In this document: positions 39,401 to 54,400 of the stretch, piece after piece
Layout of the letters: the number at the start of each line of letters is the position of its first letter
How positions within the stretch are numbered: position 1 is the first letter of the stretch
Assembly (NCBI GenBank): GCA_903813345.2
Contig: CAIIXF020000247.1
Location: 36,001-100,000 of the forward strand
Length of the DNA stretch: 64,000 bases
Reading direction: 5' to 3'
DNA from: Owenia fusiformis
Lineage: Eukaryota > Annelida > Polychaeta > Sabellida > Oweniidae
Made by a program: the position numbers and the translations under genes
The notes under the pieces: model-generated
Database searches by the model: none
Told to the model about the DNA's origin: nothing
Seen by the model: the letters and a program-made list of their open reading frames with translations, nothing else

Positions 39401-42400
39401 CCTGCCCCTGGATTAAGTTAAAACATCTATCAAAATCTGATTTCTTAACTGTTTGAGGATCATGAAATACGAGTTATCACATTTTTATGAGAAATGTTAG
39501 CATAATGGTGAATTTTGGAGTTATAATTATATTTTAATCATGAAAGCATAAATTGATAGCCAAACATCTATCCAAATAAAGTTTATTCATAAAACAATGG
39601 CACACTGCAGAATAATATATAAATCATCTATTCTAAAGACACACTTAGAAATAATATGAGGAAAGAATCCATCATACAGGAAGGAGTCCATTTTATCCCA
39701 TCCCATAATGCATCAGTTCGTCTGCTAAACCAAGTGCATTATGGGATGCATTAAGCTGGTGGCTCCTTGAAAGCATATCACCCAGATAGATGTTTATATA
39801 TACCACGTAGTGTTGCAACACTGTCTTCTTGTCTTGTAAGGTTGCTTTTGGCTCCAGTGTGGAGGCAACAGAGGTCTCTGTATCCGCCATCCACTGTAGC
39901 AGTTGTCTATAGTTATCGTCATAGCTACTCCACTGGACAACACTGGCCTCAAGGCGGTGTTCACATTCATTCAAACTATCGCTAAATTGTTCCCAGCTTT
40001 CACGTAAGTCGCGTAGCTCTTGTCTGATGATGTCACGGCCTTCTTGGGCTGTGTGGGGATAGAGAAGTTCACCTTTTTCAACAGCGCTGTTGAATTTAGC
40101 GTGACCAATTTGTTGTTCCTTAGCAATGTCCTGGTAAACAAACAATAGGAAAATAATCAAATTGGGATCAATATAAAAGTGTTTTATCTGAAAAAAAACA
40201 ACATTGAATATAGAGGATACTGTAATTCAATCAACCCAATGACTTACCTTGACAGTGTCTAGTCGTGTTTGGATCTGCTCTTTATCTCCCGTAGTGCTGG
40301 TACATGGTTGTAGCTTCTGCTGGGCTTTAGTCACCCAAACAAGACAAGAGTCGTAACTCTCCTTGTAATTCTCATGTTCCTCAACATTATCTTCACTTTT
40401 GGTAGAGTGCACCTTGAATGTTAAAAAATTATAATATATCTAATAAGAAATACAGTTGAATAAACCTGAAAATAAATTTAAAAAATTAAAAAAACATTCA
40501 TATCTATTATCTTGATGATGTCACTTCAGTATACATTTTTCGTAAAACATGAACATCTTGCCATTTTGAGTTCTAATATATTATTTCCTTATATTTATAT
40601 TTATCTCAACTCAGTTTTTTACATTTGGATTTACCTTGACTGATTCAACCAGTGCCATGTATCTATCATGTACATGTTCTGCCTGGTGTGCCGCAGCACT
40701 ATCTGCCCCACCAAGCCTGTCAGCCTGCTCCTTTAGAGACTCTACTGCACCCTGATGGGCTGACACAATTGTGGATAATTTCTACAACAAAATCAATGAT
40801 CCGTAAGCATTTAAATATTTCTTAATGCAAACACTAAATAAAACCTTGTTTATCATCAGATTCATATATGACAATAAGATTCTTCTGACCAATGAAAAAC
40901 TTGCAATGATCCGTCTGCAAAACCAAATGCATTATGGGATACATAAACTTGAAAATGATCATTTAAATGTTTCTTATTTGATCAAGACACTAGATTAAAC
41001 CTAAATAGTTGGATTCATAAAACATTTAGGTTCTCCTGACCTTGAATGCCTGGTTCTGTTCCAGTTTACTTGGCAGAGTGGGTCTAAGATTCTGTTCTTG
41101 GCGTACTGTTTCCTCAGTCGAGGTCAGCCATTGACCCAGGGTCTCATACAGATCTGTAAACTCTGTCCATGCAGCTTTACTTTTCTCTAACTGGGCTCTG
41201 AAACAGAAAGAAACGACATCACATCCATTTTGTGACATTATGTACAGTATACTGTACTTCCAGCAAGTTACTTGATTTATTTTAAAGGGCCATTGTTGAG
41301 TACTTTTACAAAGGTTAAAGTTATCAAAGCTGTCTCTTACTTGGTGACTTCAAGTTGTTCAACATATGCCGCCCACTCATCATCAGCCAACTGTTTGGTC
41401 TGTGCCACTTCAAGACGTCGTTCCTCAGGTACTGCAGTGCCCAGAATCTCTGCTTTTTCCTTTGTCACCTTAGTACGCTGGTCTCCTTCAGGTAACACTG
41501 TAACCAGTTCCTCCATGGCAGCGAGTTTGGCTTCGAGAGCGTGTTTGTCACCCACAGATGCAGCACACCACTCGACACGTTCCTTGGCAGTTGTCAGCCA
41601 TCTTTGTTGTTCCACACGTGCCTCAGTTGCATGCTGTTCTAGTGCACCCTGCAACTGCACTTCAACCTAGAAGATAATTACCCATAATGCAACAAAAAGC
41701 AGACATATTTGAATAGAAAGCTGACTGGAATTTTTTATTATTTGATTTGTTTATAGAAATATAAAACCCTTCATTATTTACCTTTGTTGCCCTATTTAGC
41801 ACAGTATCATATTTCTTTGTAAGAACAGAGCTATCTTTGGCAATATTAGTTGCATCGGGTGACATATAGGTGGCACTGAGATGCTGAGCCTGACCCTGTA
41901 GGTTTGTCAGCACTTCCTCGTGGGCAGCTAATTCCCTCTGAACACTCTGGAAACACATACCAAAATAAAAATGAAATAGAAATTTCAAATTGTTGTAATT
42001 TGCATTATTTATGACATCCTATAATAATAAGGATCTTCTTGATTTCATATTATTTTAATAGCTACAAGGAATAAAATGATGATCTTTTACCTTGCATGTG
42101 TCAAGCCTCTCCAGCAGCTGTGTGTCATCCCCAGTCAATGTGTCAACTTGGGCCAATTTCTCCCTCAGTTCATTCAGCCATTCCAACTCTTGGCTGATCT
42201 CACTCTCAACACCAGACTTGGTTGCTGCAAATCCAGAAAACATTTAAATTCTCAACTTTGAAACAAAGTTAGAGATAATATCTATTTAAATAACTTGAGT
42301 ACACACTAGAAAAGAGTGGAAAAATTGTACAATTAATGGGGTCATGAAACAAGACTCAAATGAAAACATCTAGTATCCATGTTATTATCCAAAAATTTAG

Positions 42401-45400
42401 TACCTGAATATTGTTGTAACTTTGCAGCCAGCTCAGTTGCAAGTTGATCAACCTCCTTGAATTTCTCACTGATCTCTTGCTCAGCATCATGAAGACTGGG
42501 AATGTCTTTCTCATTGTTTAGTTTTTCAAGATCAGATACTTTCTCTTGGTAAGTTGCATGTACTGTCTCAAAGTACTCTAGTTCACCCTAAAAAGTTGAT
42601 AGGTTGTTTATGTTTAGACATTTAAGCAACACATTTCAATGTATTTACTGTCTCAAATATCATACCAGATAAGTTTATGTAGCATTACTTGACTTACTTT
42701 GTATTTATCGAGACAACTCTCTGCCTTTGTTGCATCTTTGAAATCATCCAGGCACCCAGTGAGCCTCTCTTTGGTTATATCTAACCAGTCGCAACTTTCC
42801 TTTCCTGCAGCCTGGATCTGGTCCCAGAGTGACAATTGACTTTGCAGATTCTTTTGACCTTCTGATATAGTCTGAAATCAATGATATGTTACATATACTC
42901 ATTACCATGTGTATGGGGGCACAGAAGATGGGTCACTGTTAAGTTTTCAAAAATGCCATCATTTCAACAACATCAACTAATAAAGAAAATAGTTCTGAAA
43001 ATGAATCTGACAGTAATGTTTTAAGAAATGTATTACACCTGATATTAACATACTTCCTTCTGGTTTAGACCAGTAATCCAATATGTTAATATTCGGGGAC
43101 TTATAAATTTGACCATACCTGCATTGTGGATTCCCATAGTAAGACCACATTCTGTGTTGAGGTGTGAATGTGTTGTTTGTCAAAGCCTTGCACCTCCCCA
43201 CTCTCCACCTCACTGGTGATCTGCTGACCTTTAGCCTTCAATGACTCAAGTTGAGAGACATTACTTGTCAATCTGAACTCTCCATTCTGAAATGGGAAAT
43301 GACAAACATTGTACAATGCATAAACAATCAAACACCTTTTGTACTAAAAAGAAACACAAGAAAAGTATACTTTGTTTTGATTGAGTAGACAATATACCTG
43401 TGAATAACCAATGACTGTTGGTTTTATTGGACCAAAAAATAATGAATTTCAACCAACCATTCACTGGAATTATAAATTGTAAAGGTTTTTGTGATCTTGA
43501 CCTGTACTCTCAGTCAACAATGATATCTTGGTGTGTGAAGATTATTTTACAACTATTTCTAATTTTACATACCTTATTTTTATCCAAACATTTTTGTACA
43601 TCATCTTGAGTAAGACAATTAGGTTTTGAAACAACCTCTTCCTTCACTTCATTAAGTAGCTGTTCCAAGTTTTCATGCATCTCTGTATAATGTTTCCATA
43701 ATGAGACCACTGATGTCATAGATTGTTGCTTAGTTGCGAGTTGGTTATGAGTGGCCTCCCATGCAGTCTCTATTGAACTAAGACATCCCTGAGCATATGA
43801 AAGTTGAGACTGGTCGGTTTGTTTCAATTGTTGACCCATTTCCATAAGATTGTCTAACTCAGATGTATGCGCGTCTAAATCCTTGAGTATTTTGTCCAAA
43901 TGATCCAAAGTATTCTGTAGTGATTTTAAACTTGTTTCTGGTACCTTACAGTATTCGATTCTGTGTTCCACATCTTTTAAATATAATAGGAATGTGTCTT
44001 TAGCAGACGTGAACACCTGCCATAAATCGGCAACTTGTCCAAAGTGAGTTTGCTTATTGTTTATGGTATCATTAAGAGCATCAGATGCAGAGATCACTGT
44101 TTGTATTTCCTCACTAAATGTTGTTGCACGTTGCGTTGTGCGATCTTTTATTGTCATTTGAGCACGATGCATTAACTGATCCAACTCGGTACTCTGTTCA
44201 GTCCATTCATTTAGAACCTGATATACTCCTTTAATTTCTTTACGCACAGATCCAATGTCAGATTCTTTAAATTCTTGAGACTGGACTTTAGTCTGAAGTG
44301 TCTTTAATCGAGACATGGCACCTTTCTGAACTGTACTATATTGTGACCATTTTTGGCAAAGTTCAACTCTGGCTTGTAGTACTGAGTCAATGTTTTGATA
44401 ATTTGAAATAACTTCTCCAAATTCTTTATTTAAACTATTAGCCTCATCTTCATGACACGCAGAACATTGTTCTTCCACATCGGCACTTAAACTGTCAAAT
44501 GTGTCTCGTTTTTCTTTGAATTCATCACCCATGGCAACCATTTTGGTAAATGTTTCATTTACTTCATCTCCAAATATTTGAGTATATCCATCTAATCTCC
44601 GTTGTAGCTTCTGAAGCCATTTTATAAATTCTTCTAACTTTGAGCGGAATTCTTTTCTCTTTCTTAGAGTCTCAACTAATGTGTGAAGTCGTGTTTTTAT
44701 AGTTAGATTTATACCGTCGCAAGATTTTTTCAATTCATCTTGTTCTTGATGTATTTGAGTGTTTGTATCTGGTGTTATAAATGGAGTAAGTTTGTCCCCT
44801 GCATACTTTAGGTTATCAAGTGTAGATAATAAAGCTGAACCTTCTTCTTGCATGGGCTGAAATAAACAATGTGCTGAGTTATAATCAATCCCATAATGCA
44901 TTAGGGTCAGCAGACGACATGAATTTCAAATAAATAGGATGTATATTAGGTTACGATTTAGTCTAGGCATTAACTTCAGACAGAATAGAATATGGTTCGC
45001 ACATTTATTTTACAATTTTTTGGCCATACTGAATCTGGACAAATTGTAAATGAATTAAGTAGTCAAATTCTGAAGCGTTTAAAGATTTAAAATCACACTC
45101 TCATTTACTCACCTTGTATCTCAACCACTCATCCTCCAGTACAGCGACCTCTGGTGAAGTTACCCTTAACTCAAGCAGGAGCTTCTCATTCAACTCATCA
45201 ATAGATGTCTCCAATGTGGATCTCCTCTGTTCGTAATCTTTCCATAGTGTTGTCAATTTATCCATATGGAGTTTCTGTTCGTTTGATCTGGCAAGCATTT
45301 GACTCCAATTCTCTTCAATGGTTTGTAGCTGAGCCGAAGTATCAGGCTGATCCAAAATTTTACTGCCTTCTGCTAGAAGCTCCTTATAGGTGGCGTGAAC

Positions 45401-48400
45401 AGAGTCACGATCTTGCAAGAAGGTTTGATGCTGTTCTGTTGCTAGGTTACAGTCATCAAGGCAACCAGGGTTTGTTGTGGCCTCATTGAGTTGAGTCTGG
45501 GCACGTCCAAGCCATTGTGATACATCATTGTTTAACTGTTGGTATCTGCATTGTAAATTTCAAATCAACTAAATATTTTGCTTACATTTATAGAAAAATC
45601 TCGCAATGACATACAAATATTTCATTCTGTCAGTGTGAATTCCAATGCAACTTTCACAATGGCTGGACTAACAACAAACAAAAAACAAAAATAAACAAAA
45701 AATAAATAATCAACAAACTCACCTGTTCCAATGAAGTACATTCTTAGATAGATCAGATTTGGCTTTCTCCGTAGTTTGACACATATTGTCATATTTCTGC
45801 TTGAGTGACGTGACTTTTGCCTTCAGAGGGGAAGATTCACGGGAATTAAAATTATGGGATAGACCCTTGGCATCATCATTTAAAGATTGCATCATTTCTT
45901 GTTGCTGCAAGATGTCTTCCTCCAGAGCCTGAAAATATTGCAAATTCTTTAACACAAATATTTGATTCAATATGCCTTACTGTTATTTACAATTTACTTT
46001 GTTTGCATATCGTTTCATTATTCATTCTGCCAATTGTTATACGAAGAAACTAGTTGCTCCCTATAGCTACTATTGCAAATGCTACAGCCAAATGATAACA
46101 AGATGCATATTCAGAGTATACAAAGCCCTTTAACCCATCATATATGCGAGCAGACCTGGGAATATTAACAAAATAATTCAACTGACCTCCACTCTACGTT
46201 GTTTTTCTTCTAATGGCAGATCAGTGGAAGACAATGTTGCATGTAAGATCTTTTCCTTCTTCTCCATAGTGGTTGACAGATCATCAAGCCTTGCATGTAG
46301 ATCAGCCCAATTCTCTTCTTTCACCTCCAGCTCAGTGACACGCCCATTTAACTGTGCAGTGACTCTTCCAAGCTGATCAGTTAGGGTTGAAATCTCAGCA
46401 CGAATGGACTCTTTTCGCTCATCACTCGCAGCTTGCTTCAGTGTCTCACTAAGTTGTTCTATCTGGATGGCTAAGGGTTTGATACTATCGTGGAGGGATA
46501 TAAGCTGGCGTTTTTTCTGTAATTCATCCTGGACTACTTTATGTGAAGTGAGGGATGGGAGTTGTTCTAACTCTTCCTGTATATGTTCAAGGTGATTCTC
46601 AAACTGAGACTTGTCTTTCTCATACCTCTCCCAAAGATCTACCTTGACCTAGAAAAATAATTGAAATCTTTTTAGTCATAAAACAATGGATTATATGATA
46701 TCTGAGCAATCAGAATTTTACACTTTTATATTCTGAGATTCTGAGCACAGAGCTTATTGTTGAAAATTGTCATAGAAATAAATTTCTCGTAATACTACAT
46801 TTTAGAAATATACAGTACCTGTGCTTTCTGGTATTTTGCATGTGCCAGTTGGGTGGCTCCCTCTAGTGTGTGTTCTAGTTGTTCCACAGTGGCAGTCAGG
46901 TAAGAAGGCATGGAAGCCTCCTGTTGGTAGCCCTTTCCTTGTCTGATATCATCCTCCATGGCTTGCTTCTCAGCTTCAATCTTCTGCAGCTCAGTCTGAA
47001 AGATCAAATTCATTTAAAGAATTTTTGGAATATCCTTTACAAGAAATATTTCAATGGAAATTAGATTTAGTATTGAAATCAACTGGTGCGTTTGAGTAGA
47101 AATTAGAGTTATATTGAAATTATGTGATGCATTAACAAAAGTATATTATGTTCTCTATAAATGATTTGTTGTAATCAACTGTCTTGATTATAAGTTAAAA
47201 GGAAAGATTGTTGATTCTCCATGCACTGTATACCTCGGACTGACCAATTAGAGCAAAGTATTTAACTGTTTACCTGATGTTGGGCTAGTAGTTGTTTAGC
47301 AGATGCCAAGTCATCAACTTCATTGTCAGGGACACTTTCAAGCTGATTCACACTTGCTGTTAACAAATCAAGTTTCTTCTTAGCATCATCACAGAACGCA
47401 TAACCTTCCTCCGTACGATCTAAGCTCCTAGTAATCTCTTGAACCTCAGGAAGGACTTGATTATAGTTGGTGATTGCGGTATCCAATCGAGTTTGTTGTC
47501 TTGTAGCCTCTTCTTCATCAACATTAACAATTAATTCATTAAGAGTTGACACAAACCACTGAACCTCTTCAGTTTGGATTTCAACTGTTTTGGTGATTTG
47601 CTAAAATAAAATAAAAACGGAAAATTTAATAAACTCATCAGATGAGTAAGCCACCCCTGTTCAACACTATTGTTGATGGGTTAAAAATACAATAATGAAT
47701 CTTGACTCATAACTAACAGTTCATCTGGCTTATATGTCCTGTCTGCGCTATGCCAGTAATTTCTAACAGAGATATTTCACCTGAAATGAGTGGTTAATAG
47801 AAAGTTTAACATGGAGAATGATATGTAGTATGTTTACCTTGAAGTGGTCAGCCTTCTGCTTGTATTCATTGACACTTGGCGCATCACGCTTCATGTCTGC
47901 AACACTGGACTCAACATCAGACACCCAGGTACAAAATGTTGTCAGTCTGAAAAAATGAGAGATCGATATTTTAAAAAAAGATCACTTTTTACAGTGATTC
48001 CTTCAAACCCATTCATTATTAGCTCCCTCTGTACAAGTAGAACCATCTTACTTCAAAATAAACTGTACAAGGTGTTAACAATCAGCTTCTTGAGAACAAG
48101 AAAGCAAATTCTCCAATTTGGTGTATAGATTTACATCTTGCTCATCTTAAGAATATCCTAATGTGGTGTTCAATTTGTGTTCAATATTCTCCAATCCAAA
48201 AAATGGAAACTCCAAAAATTTTCAACATGTCACTCACTTTGTGTTATAAACCTTCCACCTCTCTGGGAATTGTTGTAGTTGCACCAGGACGACTTCTATC
48301 TTATTGAGCAGCTGTTGGAGACGTGCATGATGACGATCGTGAATATCTAACAGAGATCTATCCTCCTTGGAATGCTCTTCCAGTGACTCCCCTATACCCT

Positions 48401-51400
48401 GCATTGCCTTGAGGCACTTGTTGCACTTGGGGAGGAAGTCACTTTGATGGAACATCTCCTGAAATCAATTATTAATATAAATGATTCATTGGAAATAAAA
48501 CTTGATGTTATTATTCATATTTTTAAATTACTTATTTTCTCAAAAGCATGTAATCATCTGAGTAGCTGAATGTTTTCCCAAACTCTTCCACTTCCCTTTC
48601 TTATCCCTTTCTTACCATATGTTCTTTAAGGAGCTGTTGTAGATTCTCATTCCTCTCAATCTGCTCCTCCTGTTGAGTCAATAAATTCTCTGCATGTTCT
48701 ATGTTCATCAGGAAATGTTGCTCAGGCTCCTTGAACTCCAGCTGCATTAGCTTCATTGGTGCTCTGAACAGTGTATTCTAGAAGAAATATTTGAACTTTA
48801 GTATAGATTTATCATACAAGTATTATAAATGCTCTCTCTGGAATCATTGGTGGAATATATTCATGGTTACACTAAAACATTCTGATCTCAGCACAACATT
48901 TAATTTATGCTTGGTACAATACAGTTTCACACATATTACATCATTTCCAACAAATTTTCATGTTGCCCTTTGCTATTATGATCTCTAATGTTAAGTTTGA
49001 CCCTACCTTCCACCTAGCATGTACACTGGCCATCTTCTTTTGCAACATCACTTTATCATCTTCTTCCATATAATTCGCTAACTCCTGGCCTGTCTTCAAA
49101 TACTGCTGCAACATGTTCTGGTCTATTGTCCCAAACAGTGTTGTATGTTGCTGCATAAGCAGCTTGGAATCCACATCAGAATTCACCGCATCAAGGTAAG
49201 ATTCTGATTGGTCGAGCCATGTTAAGAGGGGACTGGAGGCTTCTTCCCAGATCTGCCAGAGACGCAAGGATCTTTCAAGCTTCTGATCCCACTCTCTAGC
49301 ACTTGATAGAAGGTTCTGAAATGGAATAAAATTGATACATAAGGGACATTTTCCATGTAAACCTTATAAGACAATAAGTTGCATTATGGGATATGTGCAC
49401 CTGCTCTGAACCTCTGACAGATAAAATAAGGAAGATGCATTATGGGATATGAGTACCTACCCTGAACCTCTGACTAAGCCTATCAAGTTGTTGTTGTTTC
49501 TCAGAGGCCTTTAGGTTGGTGAGATTGAGCTTGAGAATCCTCTGGAAGGTTCTGGAGATCTCCTCCCATTTTGTCTTGAACTGGACTGTCTGACTGAAGT
49601 GGTTCTAAAAAGGTAATTAATTCCATAAATACAAATTCTTCTGCCATATACCTCATTATTTAAATCTATTACATGTACTTTTTTACATATCAACATTCAG
49701 TATAATTTTGGTTAAGTTTTCTTCAGAATTAAAAACTCAAAATAAAAATCATTCTATTATTAAAATTATTAACTCACAAATCAGGCATTTTTGGTGATCT
49801 ATGCAATGTAGTTTACCTTATGAACCTGCAGTCTGTTCTGTGTGTCTGCTTTGGTATCAAATACTTTGTGAGACTGTAGCATTTCTTCCCCACTCTGAAT
49901 CCAACTGTCCAGTTCAGAGATTCCATGGTCTAGAGATTCTACATTAGTTAGCACCTGCAATACACAAGGCCGTCTGCTTTATACAATGCATTATGGGATG
50001 GCAATAAAAGCTATGAATATTTTACACTGAACTATAACTTTGGTCCACAACTACTTTACTGTAATATCAAAAATAAAATATGAATAAGGCAAAAAACAAA
50101 CAATTGGAGATTTAATTATTTAACCAACTATAATGTACTCTTCCTTTCTTACAAAATTTATCATATATCCTTTGACAGTTCATACCTGTTTGAATGATTT
50201 AATGGCCTGGGCCAAATCTTTGCGTGAGTTGACTAGACGCTCTTTTAGCATTTTAAGCGTATCCAGCATCTTGTTCACAACATCTTTAACACTGGATTTC
50301 ACAAGGGATTGAGCAATTTTTGAGACTTGTTTAAAATCATCTTCCATCTTTGATTCTTCTGACTTTTTACTCTGAAATACACCAAATAATAGAATATTTA
50401 AGGTTGAGAAATCAAATTTAATCAATTTTAATGTCTTACTCAGTCAGTTATTGGATAAGTTATGATTCAACCATTTACTGTTTTATTATGAGAGACATTC
50501 TCATTGACTTGGTTTGGAATGTTTGAATTATGGGAAATATGACTTCCGCCTGCTGTTTCATTTGCATTATGGGATAGGTTCTAAGTACTGACCTCTAAGT
50601 TTTGATTATGTTGCTTCACTGGGACTATAGCACACTCCACATCGACAATATGTAGAGCCTCGGTATGGTTTAACCATGATGCAATACTCATTACGCCTTT
50701 TTCATACTGATCTTGAGTCATCTGGGATGCCTCCTGTTCCTGGTAGACTCGTATCTGAGGGAGAAAAAACATTTAGTTATTACAAATGTAGGTTAGAGCA
50801 AGTTTTACACTATTGATTAGTCTTGCGTTAAGTCCCTACACCAATATACCATCTTGGGCTTGTTGCAATACAACTGATTGACATAATATATATCAATATA
50901 CAGGGTGTCCATGGTCTCTGTATACTTTACACAGACTTTGTATTGTAAAAACACTTAATGGACACTCTATCAAAAAAAATATTGAAAAGTCTAGTGTCTT
51001 TACTTGATAATCATAATATTTGTTCCCTATTTATAGAACACTCTATTAAGAGATCATTATGTAATATGATATAATTTTAAATGATTATGAGGTCATTTTA
51101 TGTGATCCTATGATCATTACATGTTCATATTTCCTACCTGATCAAACAGATCTTTCCACCTCCTGTTAATAAGCAGTAACTGTTGTTTAATCTCCCCAGC
51201 AACCGTCTCCTCACACACTTCTATCAGGAAGTTTCCAGCTTCATTCAAAATGGCGTGCTTCTCCTGCCATTTGGCAATGTCTTGGAAGAATTCCTGAAAA
51301 GCAAATTTTTGTGATGTTTACCAAATCAAACTAGCAGAAAATGGCAAAAGCCAAGTGCTAACTTCCTAACATGCCATAAATATGAATTTGCAATCATCTA

Positions 51401-54400
51401 AGGAGGAAGTATTTTTGTTCAAGTTGAGAATCAAACATCATATCACTTGTGACTATGGGTGCTATAATTCCTAAGTACACTTACACTTTTCTCTGCCTGT
51501 GGCATGTCTAACATTTTCTCCGCATCAACCATCCATACATTGAGAATATCAACGCATGCAGTGTACCTTGTCCAGTACTGAACCACCTCTTCAAGCATGG
51601 TTTGGACGCTACGTATCTCTACGGACACCTTCTTCCAGCGACTGTTCACCTCTGATAGGAATGTGTTCACTTTTTCTATTTCTGCTGCATCTGAAGGGCA
51701 AAATGTTAACTTCAAAATTCAAATCTCTTCTTCCTCAGAATAATTGACAGAGGATTACTTTTTTATTAAATGAAAGAATAAATTACATTATACCATATCA
51801 AATATCATATATTTGCTTACTACTGTATCAACGTTAATGCTTTGCAAATGGTGCTTATATATGATGCAGGTTCAATTATAGGTAGGGACAATGGTAACAT
51901 TGGTTCATGAAACACCAAGTATATTCTGTGTACAGGGTTGCCACATGTAACACAGAATACAGACTGGTCTGAAATATTATAATAAGTAATTGTACACACC
52001 TTGTCCAGGTTGGCCCTGATATGCTTTAGCCACTGCTCCTATCTGTTGATGCACTGAATCAAACTCCTTAAACAATTGCTTTGCATGTACATAATCAATA
52101 TAATCTTCTAATAGCAGCTCTACATCTGATTGGCGAGAATATTTCATCGTCCATTGTTTCAATTTCTGCTCCGATACAACTAAGAACTGTAAGAGTCTGA
52201 ATTTTAAGTTTGTGTATGACAGTTTTTTATGAGATGAGGTAGAGTTTGTTCTTATGACGTCCATTCTGTCGGACATTTCGACAAGTTGTGGTTGGGGCAC
52301 CATTTGACCGTCACATTTTCCATCGAATTTTATCCGAGTTAAATCTTGACTGAGTTTGTCTAAATTCTGGAAGTGGTGCTGGAAAGAAAACATAGATTGT
52401 TATTTAATTTGTATATAATTAAGAAGGTACAGGGTGACTGAAAAGTTCATACATGTATATATTTACTTAAGACCTATAAAATATTAGTCGACGAGTAAAA
52501 AGAAGTGTTTTCATTTTTAACAACTAATTAACTATCTCTGTTAAACTTTTACAAAATGTTTATTATGTTTCTCAATTCAATTTCAAAAGAATTATCTTAT
52601 TTGTTCTATTTATATTTTGATTATGACATTTGATGGAGTCTATTTCATACATTACATAAAAATTATCCACTGAGTGTAAAATATTAAAGTACTTTTTAAC
52701 CTTATTCCAAACTCAAGATATCAAATGACCCGAATATTTAATTCAGAAATGAACTTATTCTGAAATATATTTAATTTAAATGAAAATTACATTATATAAA
52801 AAAGCGTGGCATTTTTATTGGATTATAAACTTGAGTACTACTAAATCAATATCTCTTATTGTAATATGTATTGTAATATGTATTGTACTATGACATTGTA
52901 TCATGTAATACTGCCATCTCAAGGACAATCTAATCTAGCCACACTTGGCAATGTTTTTACATCTTGCTTATTTTACATACAAGCTTTGAATCCTTAAGAC
53001 TTTAATAACTTCAACAATCTTTGTATTAAACTCCCTAAATTACCCTCAAATAATGCTCAATATATTGCTCTCAAGTAAATCCATATTCTACGATTTCATT
53101 CATTGAAATATTTGATACTTAGATTATAAGCACTTGTGAAAATATCTCAGAAAGTGCTTTTATTTCTTTATTTTTCTTTGCAGAGGGTCCAAATAGTGAA
53201 TTTTGAATGCTTTATGTATTTGTATACACTATCAATATAATAACCCGATAACCAAATTTGTAAAATCAAGACATCGCCCGCCAAAACGTTTGAATATTAT
53301 GAGAAGAGGATATTTTTAAGTACATTTGAAATTGAAACCTCTGAAATGCAGTGCACCAGTTTCAAAATATTTTGCTTTTAATAACACCCAAGGCCAAAAT
53401 ATTTTCATTCACTTCTAGAACTTCCCCAGTGATCAAAATATTAATATTTTTTTGGAAAACTTCATTAGTCGTCTGGAGCAATTTGGATGTTAAAGGGACC
53501 AATTGTAGCTAAAAAGTCAAATGGTTTTAAGTCTTCAACGGAAGAGAAATATGCAGAAGTGGAACCCTTTAAAGATGCATTCTTACAATTTGTCACTATA
53601 TGTATTGTACACTTCTCCATAGTTAAAAAGGGGCAACAGAAATTATCTCAATTATTAAAAAACATATATTATTTTTTGGGTACATGAAATCATATTCTCT
53701 CTCATATTACTATAAAACAGAGTAGTTTCTGTGAAAAATTAAGAAGAACATATCAAAAAACTCTGGAAAACTAGGCTGAAGATCCACTTTAAACAGCAAT
53801 GCATCATGCATCACAGGCGTCATTGTTGACTTACCTCATGTTCTTCGAGCCTCTTTCTCACATCTGTAGCCTCTTTTTCACCACCCTCTGTTGCCGTGGA
53901 TACAAGGGCTTCCTGCTCCAGTAGATCATCTGCATCTTTCATCCACTGTCCGATATATCCTAATTTTCCCGGTAAACTACTATCTAGCTTCCACCGCCAT
54001 TTTCGAGTCCTTTTCGTTACATAACTCCATTTTTGTTGTAAAAATATCCAATTTTCTTCGCTCATCGTTAATGACACATTGGACTCTTTTCTCATTTGTA
54101 GTCTCTCATAGACCTCACGTTTGCTTTTCAGGTCATTTTCGTGAAGAAGGTAATCCTGAAAATAAATAAATGAAGCCCAGTTAAACCAAACCTTAAAATT
54201 ACCCTTAGGTCATTCTTATTGTATTCGATTTCTTTCTAAAATTTGAATTGAACATCTAATTTTCCAGCATTTCTATATAATATTTAGTACCAAGTACAAG
54301 ATCCAATCATTTATTTCTTGCTAATTCCACTCTTTTTCACTTCATTTCTCATTTCAAATATTACAGCTTGACATTTTCTTTACAGGAAGGTTAATATAAT

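Larger units (their letters stand above)
9577..41666 (-). repeat. SYNE1: Periodic two-spectrin-repeat module array (about 20 units)
   Basis: Each unit has a 109-codon module (GExLYPxT or SGxxxI signature, WxxY, then KAxLxEKxxQLxxxK), a 45-51-codon link (HxxxLDxL ... RYxAL) and a 53-57-codon module (HxxYxExxxxCxxWL, then TGDKxxxQxRLDxxK), about 213 codons in all. Intron positions between modules are mostly conserved at phase 0, so the array probably grew by multi-exon tandem duplication. Confidence 0.88.

Noticed and set aside
53490-53793. Possible TTAA-flanked mobile element
   Set aside because: Terminal repeats are too short and mismatched to separate from chance.
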